Shown here piece by piece: positions 6,941-13,575 of a DNA stretch of 15,610 bases (within the stretch, counting starts at the first letter, position 1; each line of letters starts with the position of its first letter). The DNA comes from Kiritimatiellales bacterium. GTDB lineage: Bacteria > Verrucomicrobiota > Kiritimatiellia > Kiritimatiellales > Tichowtungiaceae. Location of the stretch: NCBI GenBank assembly GCA_041656295.1, contig JBBADV010000028.1:1-15610 (forward strand), given 5' to 3'. Below the pieces are notes generated by a model, which did no database searches, had not been told where the DNA came from, and saw nothing but the letters and a program-made list of their open reading frames with translations. The position numbers and the translations under genes were made by a program.

Positions 6941-8356
6941 TCAGCCTCCTTTTGATTTTGTTTTTGCTGCCATCACCGAGTCATGCGGACGTCCCGCAAT
7001 CAGTTTTTTCCCGTCGGTAAATCCTTCCGGGCGCCCGTCCAGTTCCTGAACCAGCCGGCTGTGCCATTGCTCCAGCCGTTTTGTATGTTTCCCGGATGCC
7101 GCCAGATTATGCAGTTCATCCGGGTCTGCGGTTAAGTCAAACAGCTGCTCTTTTCCGCTGTGCGTGTACCACACATATTTTTCTTTTCCGTCGGTCAGAT
7201 AATGGTTGGACTGATGCTCGCCGTAACAGTTGCCGTGCTCTCCGTGCAGATATTCGCGCCATTCAGTTTCGGGGTTGCGCATCAGCGGAACCAGGCTGCG
7301 GCCTTCCACGCAATCCGGCGCCGGCACGCCGGCAAAATCCAGCAGCGTCGGCATGATGTCTTCATGACAGACCGGCGCGGAGCAGACCTGTCCCGGCTGA
7401 ATGCCGGCAGATTCCGGCGGCTGAATCAAAAACGGAATCCGGGCGGAGCCTTCATACGGATACGTTTTACGGAAGAGATAGTGATCGCCCAGCATTTCGC
7501 CATGATCAGAGGTAAACACAACCACCGTATTGTCCAGTGCTGCGCGGCCGGTAAACGGATCCACACCCACAGCCCGCACAATCCGGCTGATCTGGTCGTC
7601 CACGTGATTGATCAGTCCGTAATAGGCCGCGCGGCAGGAATGCAGCGCTTCGCCCTCAAGACACAGGCGGTCTTCATCAACCGAAAACAGTCCGTCCGGT
7701 TTTTCCGCCCAGTCGCCGGTCACCGGCACAGGCAGTTCCATCCGCAAATACCGGTCCATATAAAATGCAGGCGGACAGAGCGGCGGATGCGGTGCGAGAA
7801 AAGACACAGTGAGAAAAAACGGACAGGAGGGATCGCGCCACTGTTCCAGAAACCGGATGGCTTCATCCGCCGTTTCCACGGTGGGATGACAGCTCTCATC
7901 CAGATGCCACGGACGCGCCGTCCAGCCGTTGCCGGTCAAGCCGTGGCCGTCGGCGCCAAAATAACCGTCGCGCCTTTTTTCGATATCTCCAAGCAGTACC
8001 ATGTGGTCGTAGCCGTACCGTTTACGGCGCGGATACTGGTGCATCGAACGCCCGACCATAAAGGTCTGGTATCCGGCTTTGGAGAGTTCTCCGGGCAGCG
8101 TAGCCGCCGGGAACATTTCATCTCCGTCCTGAAACCCGACCATGCCATGCGTGGCGGGAAACTGTCCGGTCAGCATCGAGCGGCGCGCAGCGATACAGGA
8201 CGGACAGGTGGAATAGGCCTTATTGAACCGGACGCCCTGCCGGGCAAACTCATCCATGTTCGGCGTCAATAGCGCGGGATGCCCGTCAGCGCCGAGGCAG
8301 TCGCCGCGCTGCTGATCTGTAACAATAAAAATTATATCCGGCCGCTTATCACTCAT
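6941..8356 (-). CDS. S1-family sulfatase, full length
   Basis: This is a complete 471-residue sulfatase. PDIIFIVTDQQRGD carries the metal-site D14 and Q15. The formylglycine motif is C54-I-A-A-R followed by RSMLTG, a standard CxAxR. FTSDHGEMLGDHYLFRK contains metal ligands D284 and H285 and the likely second catalytic Lys (K297). The usual GKxH motif reads G-R103-S-M-H, so Lys is replaced by Arg. This may be a subfamily trait. The last third has the usual sulfatase landmarks EQLFDLTADPDELHNLA. There is no signal peptide, so the protein is probably cytoplasmic. The ATG overlaps the end of the upstream GH20 gene by 8 nt (ATGAGTGA), with GAGG 7 nt upstream. The link to a hexosaminidase suggests a sulfated amino sugar as substrate, for example GlcNAc- or GalNAc-sulfate, but this is inference. 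Confidence 0.92.
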   Translation of the reverse strand: MSDKRPDIIFIVTDQQRGDCLGADGHPALLTPNMDEFARQGVRFNKAYSTCPSCIAARRSMLTGQFPATHGMVGFQDGDEMFPAATLPGELSKAGYQTFMVGRSMHQYPRRKRYGYDHMVLLGDIEKRRDGYFGADGHGLTGNGWTARPWHLDESCHPTVETADEAIRFLEQWRDPSCPFFLTVSFLAPHPPLCPPAFYMDRYLRMELPVPVTGDWAEKPDGLFSVDEDRLCLEGEALHSCRAAYYGLINHVDDQISRIVRAVGVDPFTGRAALDNTVVVFTSDHGEMLGDHYLFRKTYPYEGSARIPFLIQPPESAGIQPGQVCSAPVCHEDIMPTLLDFAGVPAPDCVEGRSLVPLMRNPETEWREYLHGEHGNCYGEHQSNHYLTDGKEKYVWYTHSGKEQLFDLTADPDELHNLAASGKHTKRLEQWHSRLVQELDGRPEGFTDGKKLIAGRPHDSVMAAKTKSKGG

Positions 8357-9983
8357 TCCAGTCCCTCAGAAGCCACCCTTTTTCCCACGCTTCGGCATCG
8401 TATTGTTCCAGTACAGTTGCGGCATTTTCCGGAGACCAGGCCGCCTCTGCAGTTGCGGCAAGTATGGCCAGCTCTTTACGTCCGGATACCGTGCTGTTCG
8501 TTAGTGTGCCCAGAGCACAGCGCACCGTCTGATGAAACGCCCAGGCGCTGCCCATCATTCCCATGCCGTCCGTCTCTTTGACATTGCGGGTCATGTTTAA
8601 AATTCCGTCTTCTTTAAACCACGGCACGCCGATCACTTGAAATCCTTCATCCGCCAGCCAGCCAATCATGGGATAATTCTGCGGGTAATGCCCCCCCACG
8701 GTGTATCCATAATGCCAGCACGTCATGATGATCTCTTTGTTCAGCGTTTCCACCGCCGTCCAGGTGTTCAGCGGCGGTCCGCCGTGTGCTTCGAAGAAAT
8801 ACGGAAACTGTTCATGATTGACGAGCATGTCATCATGCATCATCACCCGGCAGCCTTTAGCCTGCAGATATTCCGCGATATCGTTCATAAAAGCCGCCAT
8901 CAGCGGCCCGCGATCTTCAGCCGGTTCATTGATGGCCGTATAGAATGATTCGTCGCCGCCAATGTGGAAAAATTCAGGCTGTTCGAACATATCATACACT
9001 TCATCCAGCGCCGGATACAGGAATTCAAGTACTGCCGGGTCAGTGACCTTAAAATCGTCGGAACGTTTGCCCTCGGCAGCCTGTGCTTCTGCGGCGTTCT
9101 GCGCGTAACCGGCGTGATATTGAGCCTGATAGTCAAACTGCCCAATGTACTTTATCCGTTCCAGCAGATTACTAACCAGATTGATCCGGCTTGGTACGGG
9201 CATACTCATAAAAAAATTTCCCAGTGTTTTTATTTCCGGAAAAACGGCAATTCCGCGATCGGCTGCAAAGTGCAGCAGCTGCTGCACCTCTTCGCCCGTC
9301 CATGGTCCCATCTCCAGTTCAGGATAACTCTCAAGGGCAATCACTCCCTTAGTCTGCAGGCACAGATGCGTATATTTATAGCGCGCCAGCCGGCGGATGA
9401 GCCATTTATACATTTCAACCGTCTGCTCCATCGAATCCAACGAAAATGCCTTCGGAGGGCGCAGCGTCTGATGAAATCCGCGAAATGCAAAATCCGGCCA
9501 GTCTTTCACCATGCAAACCGGCAGTTTGCTGTCAGTTGACTGCTCCAGCAGCTGAAGCAGACTCTGCAGCCCGTAATACAGTCCCTGTTTATCGACGGCA
9601 GCGATTCCGATGCCGTCCGGTGTAATCTGTAAAATATAACCGCCGTTCCGGGAGTTTATTGTTTCCAGCGCCTGTTCCAGTCTGCTTTCGTCGACCGTTC
9701 CCCAGATGCAGCGGAAATGATCCGCAACAGTTTCCGAGACATCAACCGTTTTTCCGAGATACGCCATCTCTGCGGCAAACATACCGGCCGCAAAATCATT
9801 CAGCTGAACAGAGCCGGAGGGCAGCGCAGCGGATTTTGCGGTGACATAGAATGTTTTCGGCATCGGCACAATCCGGAAATCGCCGGGACATTTTTCACCC
9901 ACCGTCGCAAACAGAAATTCTGCCGGAACCGCGGCAGCTGACAGGCTTAATATAAGCACCAGAAATCTAATTTTTTTCTTCAT
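8349..9983 (-). CDS. GH20-like beta-N-acetylhexosaminidase, copy A
   Basis: This secreted exo-hexosaminidase has a signal peptide (MKKKIRFLVLILSLSAAAVPAE). A GH20b-type N-terminal domain follows (FRIVPMPKTFYV to GLYYGLQSLLQLL, about 36-147), then a TIM barrel. The catalytic pair is in FFHIGGDESF (D344-E345), matching the HxGGDE motif of GH20. DFAFRGFH carries the conserved substrate-binding Arg (R168). At the VMMxDDM position this copy has His (MMHDDM) where family members and copy B have Trp, which may change stacking with the sugar. The reading frame also allows a start at 9992. I chose the ATG at 9983 because it aligns with the GTG start of copy B and restores a normal signal peptide. The gene overlaps the sulfatase by 8 nt. 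The expected activity is release of terminal GlcNAc or GalNAc. Substrate preference is unknown. Confidence 0.88.
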   Translation of the reverse strand: MKKKIRFLVLILSLSAAAVPAEFLFATVGEKCPGDFRIVPMPKTFYVTAKSAALPSGSVQLNDFAAGMFAAEMAYLGKTVDVSETVADHFRCIWGTVDESRLEQALETINSRNGGYILQITPDGIGIAAVDKQGLYYGLQSLLQLLEQSTDSKLPVCMVKDWPDFAFRGFHQTLRPPKAFSLDSMEQTVEMYKWLIRRLARYKYTHLCLQTKGVIALESYPELEMGPWTGEEVQQLLHFAADRGIAVFPEIKTLGNFFMSMPVPSRINLVSNLLERIKYIGQFDYQAQYHAGYAQNAAEAQAAEGKRSDDFKVTDPAVLEFLYPALDEVYDMFEQPEFFHIGGDESFYTAINEPAEDRGPLMAAFMNDIAEYLQAKGCRVMMHDDMLVNHEQFPYFFEAHGGPPLNTWTAVETLNKEIIMTCWHYGYTVGGHYPQNYPMIGWLADEGFQVIGVPWFKEDGILNMTRNVKETDGMGMMGSAWAFHQTVRCALGTLTNSTVSGRKELAILAATAEAAWSPENAATVLEQYDAEAWEKGWLLRDWNE

Positions 9984-10056
9984 CATCCGCATTCCCTACA
10001 CTGTTGATTGCACCTTAGAAATCCCAGCGTATTACCAGACAATGTCCATCGTTATG

Positions 10057-10089
10057 AATATAACTATCTGAAATTAATTTCAGTGTCAA
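10057..10089 (-). promoter_or_regulatory. Promoter of GH20 copy A with embedded operator
   Basis: A perfect TTGACA -35 box (10084-10089) directly abuts the 16-bp palindrome. Possible -10 boxes are TAGTTA at 17-nt spacing or TATATT at 21-nt spacing (10057-10062). The arrangement mirrors copy B. Confidence 0.55.
10068..10083. promoter_or_regulatory. 16-bp palindromic operator, copy A
   Basis: CTGAAATTAATTTCAG is a perfect palindrome filling the -35/-10 spacer. It is identical to the one at 12040-12055. It is a likely repressor site, and the divergent ROK regulator is the obvious candidate. Confidence 0.55.
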
Positions 10090-10094
10090 ATTTA

Positions 10095-10119
10095 TTTTTA
10101 GCGATAAAATCATATTTTT
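10095..10119. promoter_or_regulatory. Conserved 25-bp AT-rich upstream element, copy A
   Basis: Twenty-five bp are identical to 12067-12091 although neighbouring positions have drifted. The core is the near-palindrome ATTTTATCGCTAAAAA on the minus strand. It could be a second regulator site or an UP element just upstream of the -35 box. Confidence 0.4.
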
Positions 10120-10143
10120 ATCTAACAAATATTCCGGCCTGTT

Positions 10144-10299
10144 TTATCCGTTACAAAGAGAGACTGTATTGAACCGGACGCCCTGCCGGGCAAACTCATC
10201 CATGTTCGACGTCAATAGCACGGGATGCCCGTCAGCGCCGAGGCAGTCGCCGCGCTGCTGATCTGCAATAAAAATTATATCCGGTCGCTTGTCCTTCAT
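10144..10299 (-). pseudogene. Sulfatase remnant (5' fragment, 51 codons)
   Basis: The frame reads MKDKRPDIIFIADQQRGD... and continues to RQGVRFN, closely matching residues 1-45 of the sulfatase at 6941-8356. It then runs into unrelated sequence (TVSLCNG) and a stop. One residue of the IVTDQQ strand is missing through a 3-nt deletion. The catalytic Cys region and everything after it are absent, so it cannot be an active sulfatase. It still has AAGGA 5 nt before the ATG and sits one nt after the GH20 copy B stop, so a short peptide could be made. The fragment arose by the tandem duplication, whose junction lies at its 3' end. Confidence 0.85.
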
Positions 10300-10300
10300 A

Positions 10301-11953
10301 TCAGTCCTTTTTCAGCCATCTCTTTTCCCAGGCTTCGGCATCGTATTGTTCCAGTACGGTTGCGGCATTTTCCGGAGACCAGGCCGCCTCTGCAGTTGCG
10401 GCAAATATGGCCATCTCTTTACGTCCGGATACCGCGTTGTTCGTTAGTGTGCCCAGAGTACAGCGCACCGTCTGATGAAGCGCCCAGGCGCTGCCCATCA
10501 TCCCCATGCCGTTCGCCTCTTTGACATTGCGGATCATGTTTAAAATTCCGTCTTCTTTAAACCACGGCACACCGATCACTTGAAATCCTTTATCCGCCAG
10601 CCAGCCAATCATGGAATAATTCTGCGGGTAATGCCCCGCCACAGTGTATCCATAATGCCAGCAGGCCAGAACAATATCCTTGTTCAACGTTTCAACGGCC
10701 GTCCAGGTGTTCAGCGGCGGTCCGCCGTGTGCTTCAAAGAAATACGGAAACTGTTCATGACTGACGAGCATGTCATCCCACATCATTACTTTGCAGCCTT
10801 TGGCCTGCAGGTATTCGGCGACATGATTAATATAAGCCGCCATCAGCGGCCCGCGCTCTTCAGCCGGTTCATTGATGGCAATATAGAATGATTCGTCGCA
10901 ACCAATGTGGAAAAATTCAGGCTGTCCGAACATGTCATACACTTCATCCAGCACCGGACGCAAAAATTCAAATACTGCCGGATCAGTAATTTTAAAATCC
11001 TCGGAAATTTTCGCGACCGCATTTTGTTCTTTTTCAAGCGCTTTTTGTTCTTCTTCCAGTTGCGCCGCCCGCTGACCGTAGCCAGCATGATACTGTGCCT
11101 GGTAATCCAGCTGTCCGATGTATTTTCTCCGTTCCAGCAGATCGGCGAACGACTCCATCCCGTTTTGTACGGGCATACTTTCGAAAAACTTCCCCATCGT
11201 TTTTACTTCCGGAAAAACGGCAATTCCGCGATCGGCTGCAAAGCGCAGCAGCTGCTGCACCTCTTTGCCCGTCCATGGTCCCATCTCCAGTTCAGGGTAA
11301 CTTTCAAAGGCAAGCGTTCCCTTAGTCATCAGGCACAGATGCGTATATTTATAGCGCGCCAGCCGGCGGATGAGCCATTTATACATTTCAACCGTCTGCT
11401 CCATCGAATCCAACGAATATGCCTTCGGAGGGCGAAGCGCCTGATGAAATCCGCAAAATGCAAAATCCGGCCAGTCTTCCACAGTGCAAACCGGCAGTTT
11501 ATTATCAGTCGATTGTTCCAGCAGTTGAAGCAGACTCTGCAGCCCGTAATACAACCCCTGCTTTTCAGCAGAGGCAATTCCGATACCGTCTGCAGTAATT
11601 TGTAAAATGTAGCCACCAGTCCGGCTTTTTACGTTTTCCAGAGCCTGTTCCAGTCTGCTTTCGTCAACCGTTCCCCAGATACACCGGAATTTTTCGCCGG
11701 CGGTCTCTGTTACATCCACCGTTCGCCCAAGATATGCCATCTCCGCGGTAAACATACCGGCGGCAAAATCATTCAGCTGAACAGAACCGGAGGGCAGCGC
11801 AGCGGATTTTGCGGTGACATTGAATGTTTTCGGCAGCGGCACAATCCGGAAATCGCCGGAACCTTTTCCACCCGCCGCAAACAGGAGCTCAGACGGAACC
11901 GCGGCAGTTAACAGACTTAATGTAAGCATTAAAAATCTAAACTTTTTCTCCAC
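10301..11953 (-). CDS. GH20-like beta-N-acetylhexosaminidase, copy B (diverged motifs)
   Basis: This is a 550-residue secreted paralogue of copy A and is very similar along its length. Its signal peptide is MEKKFRFLMLTLSLLTAAVPSE, and the GH20b domain and barrel are laid out as in copy A. Two family-defining positions differ: DFAFCGFH has Cys167 in place of the conserved Arg, and FFHIGCDESF has Cys352 in place of the second Gly of HxGGDE. The catalytic D353-E354 pair is intact, as is Trp in MMWDDM. Copy B also carries two 7-residue repeats, LEEEQKA and LEKEQNA (299-312), encoded by adjacent 21-nt units. The start is GTG at 11953, preceded by a G-rich stretch (AAGGGGGCGG). It may be losing activity or shifting specificity. 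It is the promoter-proximal gene of the operon. Confidence 0.85.
   Translation of the reverse strand: MEKKFRFLMLTLSLLTAAVPSELLFAAGGKGSGDFRIVPLPKTFNVTAKSAALPSGSVQLNDFAAGMFTAEMAYLGRTVDVTETAGEKFRCIWGTVDESRLEQALENVKSRTGGYILQITADGIGIASAEKQGLYYGLQSLLQLLEQSTDNKLPVCTVEDWPDFAFCGFHQALRPPKAYSLDSMEQTVEMYKWLIRRLARYKYTHLCLMTKGTLAFESYPELEMGPWTGKEVQQLLRFAADRGIAVFPEVKTMGKFFESMPVQNGMESFADLLERRKYIGQLDYQAQYHAGYGQRAAQLEEEQKALEKEQNAVAKISEDFKITDPAVFEFLRPVLDEVYDMFGQPEFFHIGCDESFYIAINEPAEERGPLMAAYINHVAEYLQAKGCKVMMWDDMLVSHEQFPYFFEAHGGPPLNTWTAVETLNKDIVLACWHYGYTVAGHYPQNYSMIGWLADKGFQVIGVPWFKEDGILNMIRNVKEANGMGMMGSAWALHQTVRCTLGTLTNNAVSGRKEMAIFAATAEAAWSPENAATVLEQYDAEAWEKRWLKKD
11018..11059 (-). repeat. Two 21-nt in-frame tandem repeats
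   Basis: Units 11018-11038 and 11039-11059 match at 18 of 21 positions and encode LEKEQNA and LEEEQKA. They create a charged helical insert in GH20 copy B that is absent from copy A. Confidence 0.75.
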
Positions 11954-12032
11954 AATCCGCCCCCTTCATGCTGTTGATTTCACCTCGGTAATCCCGGTGT
12001 ATTCCGGCCAATATCCATCGTCTTATGAGTGT

Positions 12033-12061
12033 AAGCTATCTGAAATTAATTTCAGTGTCAA
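12033..12061 (-). promoter_or_regulatory. Promoter of GH20 copy B with embedded operator
   Basis: The TTGACA -35 box (12056-12061) is followed, after a 17-nt spacer made almost entirely of the palindrome, by TAGCTT (12033-12038) as a possible -10. It lies about 80 nt before the GTG start and drives the main minus-strand operon in this model. Confidence 0.55.
12040..12055. promoter_or_regulatory. 16-bp palindromic operator, copy B
   Basis: CTGAAATTAATTTCAG is a perfect palindrome identical to 10068-10083. A bound protein would block RNA polymerase. A related 10-base core (AATTAATTTC) overlaps the region just before the ROK start codon at 12265-12274, which hints at autoregulation. Confidence 0.55.
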
Positions 12062-12066
12062 CTTTG

Positions 12067-12091
12067 TTTTTAGCGATAAAATCATATTTTT
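12067..12091. promoter_or_regulatory. Conserved 25-bp AT-rich upstream element, copy B
   Basis: This 25-bp element is identical to 10095-10119 and lies directly upstream of the -35 box. See the entry for copy A. Confidence 0.4.
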
Positions 12092-12202
12092 CTCCGCCGG
12101 TCATTCCGGCCTGTTTTATCCGTTACTGAAGAGAGACATTCCGCCGGAATACAAATCGCACTGAACGAATAAATGATCGCGGAAAATAGAGGAGTTTAAA
12201 CA

Positions 12203-12232
12203 TTGAGTTCCCTGCGTTTTTTCAGATATATT
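12203..12232 (+). promoter_or_regulatory. Candidate promoter of the ROK gene
   Basis: TTGAGT (12203-12208) and TATATT (12227-12232) are separated by 18 nt and end about 43 nt before the ROK start codon. The divergent region 11954-12275 (322 nt) otherwise holds the GH20 promoter and operator and no credible ORF. Confidence 0.4.
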
Positions 12233-12275
12233 ACCGGGATAATATAAACATCCCGTAAGCGGACAATTAATTTCG

Positions 12276-13505
12276 ATGGCTAAAAACATACCGGGCTATA
12301 TAAAAAAACATCTGGTGCTGGACGACCTGACCAGCTCTCTGCCGCTGCTCCGTTTCATTGACAGCCGGGGCACGGTGACACAGGCAGAAGCGGCTGATGC
12401 AATCGGACTGGCACGCGGCACCTGCAATCTGCATTTCCAGAAACTCGAGCACATGGGATTAATCCGGCGCTCAGAAACCCTGCAGCCTAAAGGACGCGGA
12501 CGGTCGACCATTCTCTGGAAACCGGTACAGGATAAAAATCTGGTATTGGTGATGCTTTTCGTACCGCCTTTTTTCGAAGGCGCACTGCTCGATTTTTCGG
12601 GGGCCACCCTTTTTAACCAAAAGCTGGATTTGAGTAATATCCAGACCGGTAAAAAACTGCTGACTGAGGTATCTCATTTTATCAATGCGGCATTGGTGCA
12701 GGCACAACGGGTTCGCGGAACAGTCCGGCAGAGTTTCATCGGCACATCGGGACTGATCGATCCAGACAGCGGAACGATTATCAGCGTAGCCAATATGCCG
12801 GCATTAACCGGCATTTGTTTTCCGCAATGGATTCAAACACACTATGATCTGCCTTGCGTCTGTGAAACAATCGGACTGCCGCTTTATCACGGAGAAACAC
12901 AGAATATTCCGGAAAACATCCGCACCATGGTCGTCCTGTGGGACCTTGGGATCGGGGCTATCGCCGGAAAAGGACCGCAGCTTATTGTAAAAGAGAGCAA
13001 GCTGATGCTTCCGGACATCGGACATATCCGGATTCAACGCAACGGACGGGCATGCCACTGCGGAAAAAAAGGCTGTCTGGAAGCCTATACCGGCGGCTGG
13101 GCCATGATCGAAATGCTCAATGATCCGAAGATTAAAACGCTGGGAAGTTTCTGCAGTGCCGTGCTTTCCGGACACAAAAAAGCGGTTCAAACCGCAGAAA
13201 ATGCTGTGCGAATTCTTGGGAAACATCTTTGCTGGTCTCTTCAGGTAACGCGAACCGAACACCTGATTGTCGGCGGGCCGCTCTCCTCCATTTTTCCGGT
13301 GGTGCGCGATGCGTTCATCGAAGGCTTGTCCACTGTATTCGACCGCAAAGAGATCGCCGCACTCAATCCCGAAGCCAGCATATCCCCGGAACACGCGATG
13401 CGAACCGGCGCATACCTTTGCGCCCGCAACCTGTTTTTTCATCCCGAATCATGGGAGTCAACATGGACTGTAATGCGCAAGGATTCCCCGGGTGTATCCG
13501 GTTAA
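12276..13505 (+). CDS. ROK-family transcriptional regulator
   Basis: This 409-residue protein has an N-terminal winged helix-turn-helix (about 20-70; GTVTQAEAADAIGLARGTCNLHFQKLEHMG has the helix-turn-helix pattern) and a C-terminal ROK domain. The ROK zinc motif is intact: GH250...C260-x-C262-GKKG-C267-LEAY. The sugar-kinase site is not, because the usual END motif reads CETIGLPLYHGE and lacks the catalytic Asp. This fits a sugar-sensing repressor of the NagC/Mlc/XylR type rather than a kinase. It is divergent from the GH20/sulfatase operon and probably binds the palindrome in those promoters, with an amino sugar or other breakdown product as inducer (inference). The ribosome-binding site is weak, and the AATTAATTTC core just before the ATG could mediate autoregulation. 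The protein starts at MAKNIPGYIKKH, and no better start is visible. Confidence 0.9.
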   Translation: MAKNIPGYIKKHLVLDDLTSSLPLLRFIDSRGTVTQAEAADAIGLARGTCNLHFQKLEHMGLIRRSETLQPKGRGRSTILWKPVQDKNLVLVMLFVPPFFEGALLDFSGATLFNQKLDLSNIQTGKKLLTEVSHFINAALVQAQRVRGTVRQSFIGTSGLIDPDSGTIISVANMPALTGICFPQWIQTHYDLPCVCETIGLPLYHGETQNIPENIRTMVVLWDLGIGAIAGKGPQLIVKESKLMLPDIGHIRIQRNGRACHCGKKGCLEAYTGGWAMIEMLNDPKIKTLGSFCSAVLSGHKKAVQTAENAVRILGKHLCWSLQVTRTEHLIVGGPLSSIFPVVRDAFIEGLSTVFDRKEIAALNPEASISPEHAMRTGAYLCARNLFFHPESWESTWTVMRKDSPGVSG

Positions 13506-13575
13506 GTCCGGAGAATTTCTTTAACGCAATATCATAACATAAAACTGAGTATTAAGAAAAACAGAAGGAGCAGAT

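Larger units (their letters stand above)
8222..10164 (-). repeat. Tandem duplication unit A (sulfatase start, GH20, promoter)
   Basis: This segment is repeated at 10167-12137. The shared content is the first ~43 codons of the sulfatase, the whole GH20 gene and about 170 nt of upstream promoter region. At the sulfatase end the match begins at TATTGAACCGG (offset 1945 between copies). At the promoter end it stops after GAGAGAC (offset 1973), the difference coming from small indels. The junction between the copies is therefore close to 10165. Confidence 0.85.
10167..12137 (-). repeat. Tandem duplication unit B
   Basis: This is the second copy of the unit described at 8222-10164. It contains the truncated sulfatase start, GH20 copy B and the promoter with the palindrome. 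Its promoter end is in unique sequence next to the ROK gene, so it keeps the original promoter context, while copy A acquired the fused junction. Confidence 0.85.

Noticed and set aside
7160..8272. Long plus-strand open frame (370 codons) opposite the sulfatase
   Set aside because: It is antisense to a gene with clear catalytic motifs, the translation is rich in Arg/His/Ala with no domain pattern, and it has no ribosome-binding site. It is a side effect of codon bias.
8964..9539. Plus-strand frame opposite GH20 copy A (and its equivalent at 10907-11605 opposite copy B)
   Set aside because: It appears in both copies only because the GH20 genes are duplicates, and it shows no family signature.
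12203..12247. Short leader ORF starting at TTG after AGGAG, upstream of the ROK gene
   Set aside because: It has only 14 codons, uses a rare start and overlaps the proposed promoter.
12804..13442. Minus-strand open frame (212 codons) inside the ROK gene
   Set aside because: The ROK frame shows an intact zinc motif and helix-turn-helix. The antisense frame has no recognisable features.
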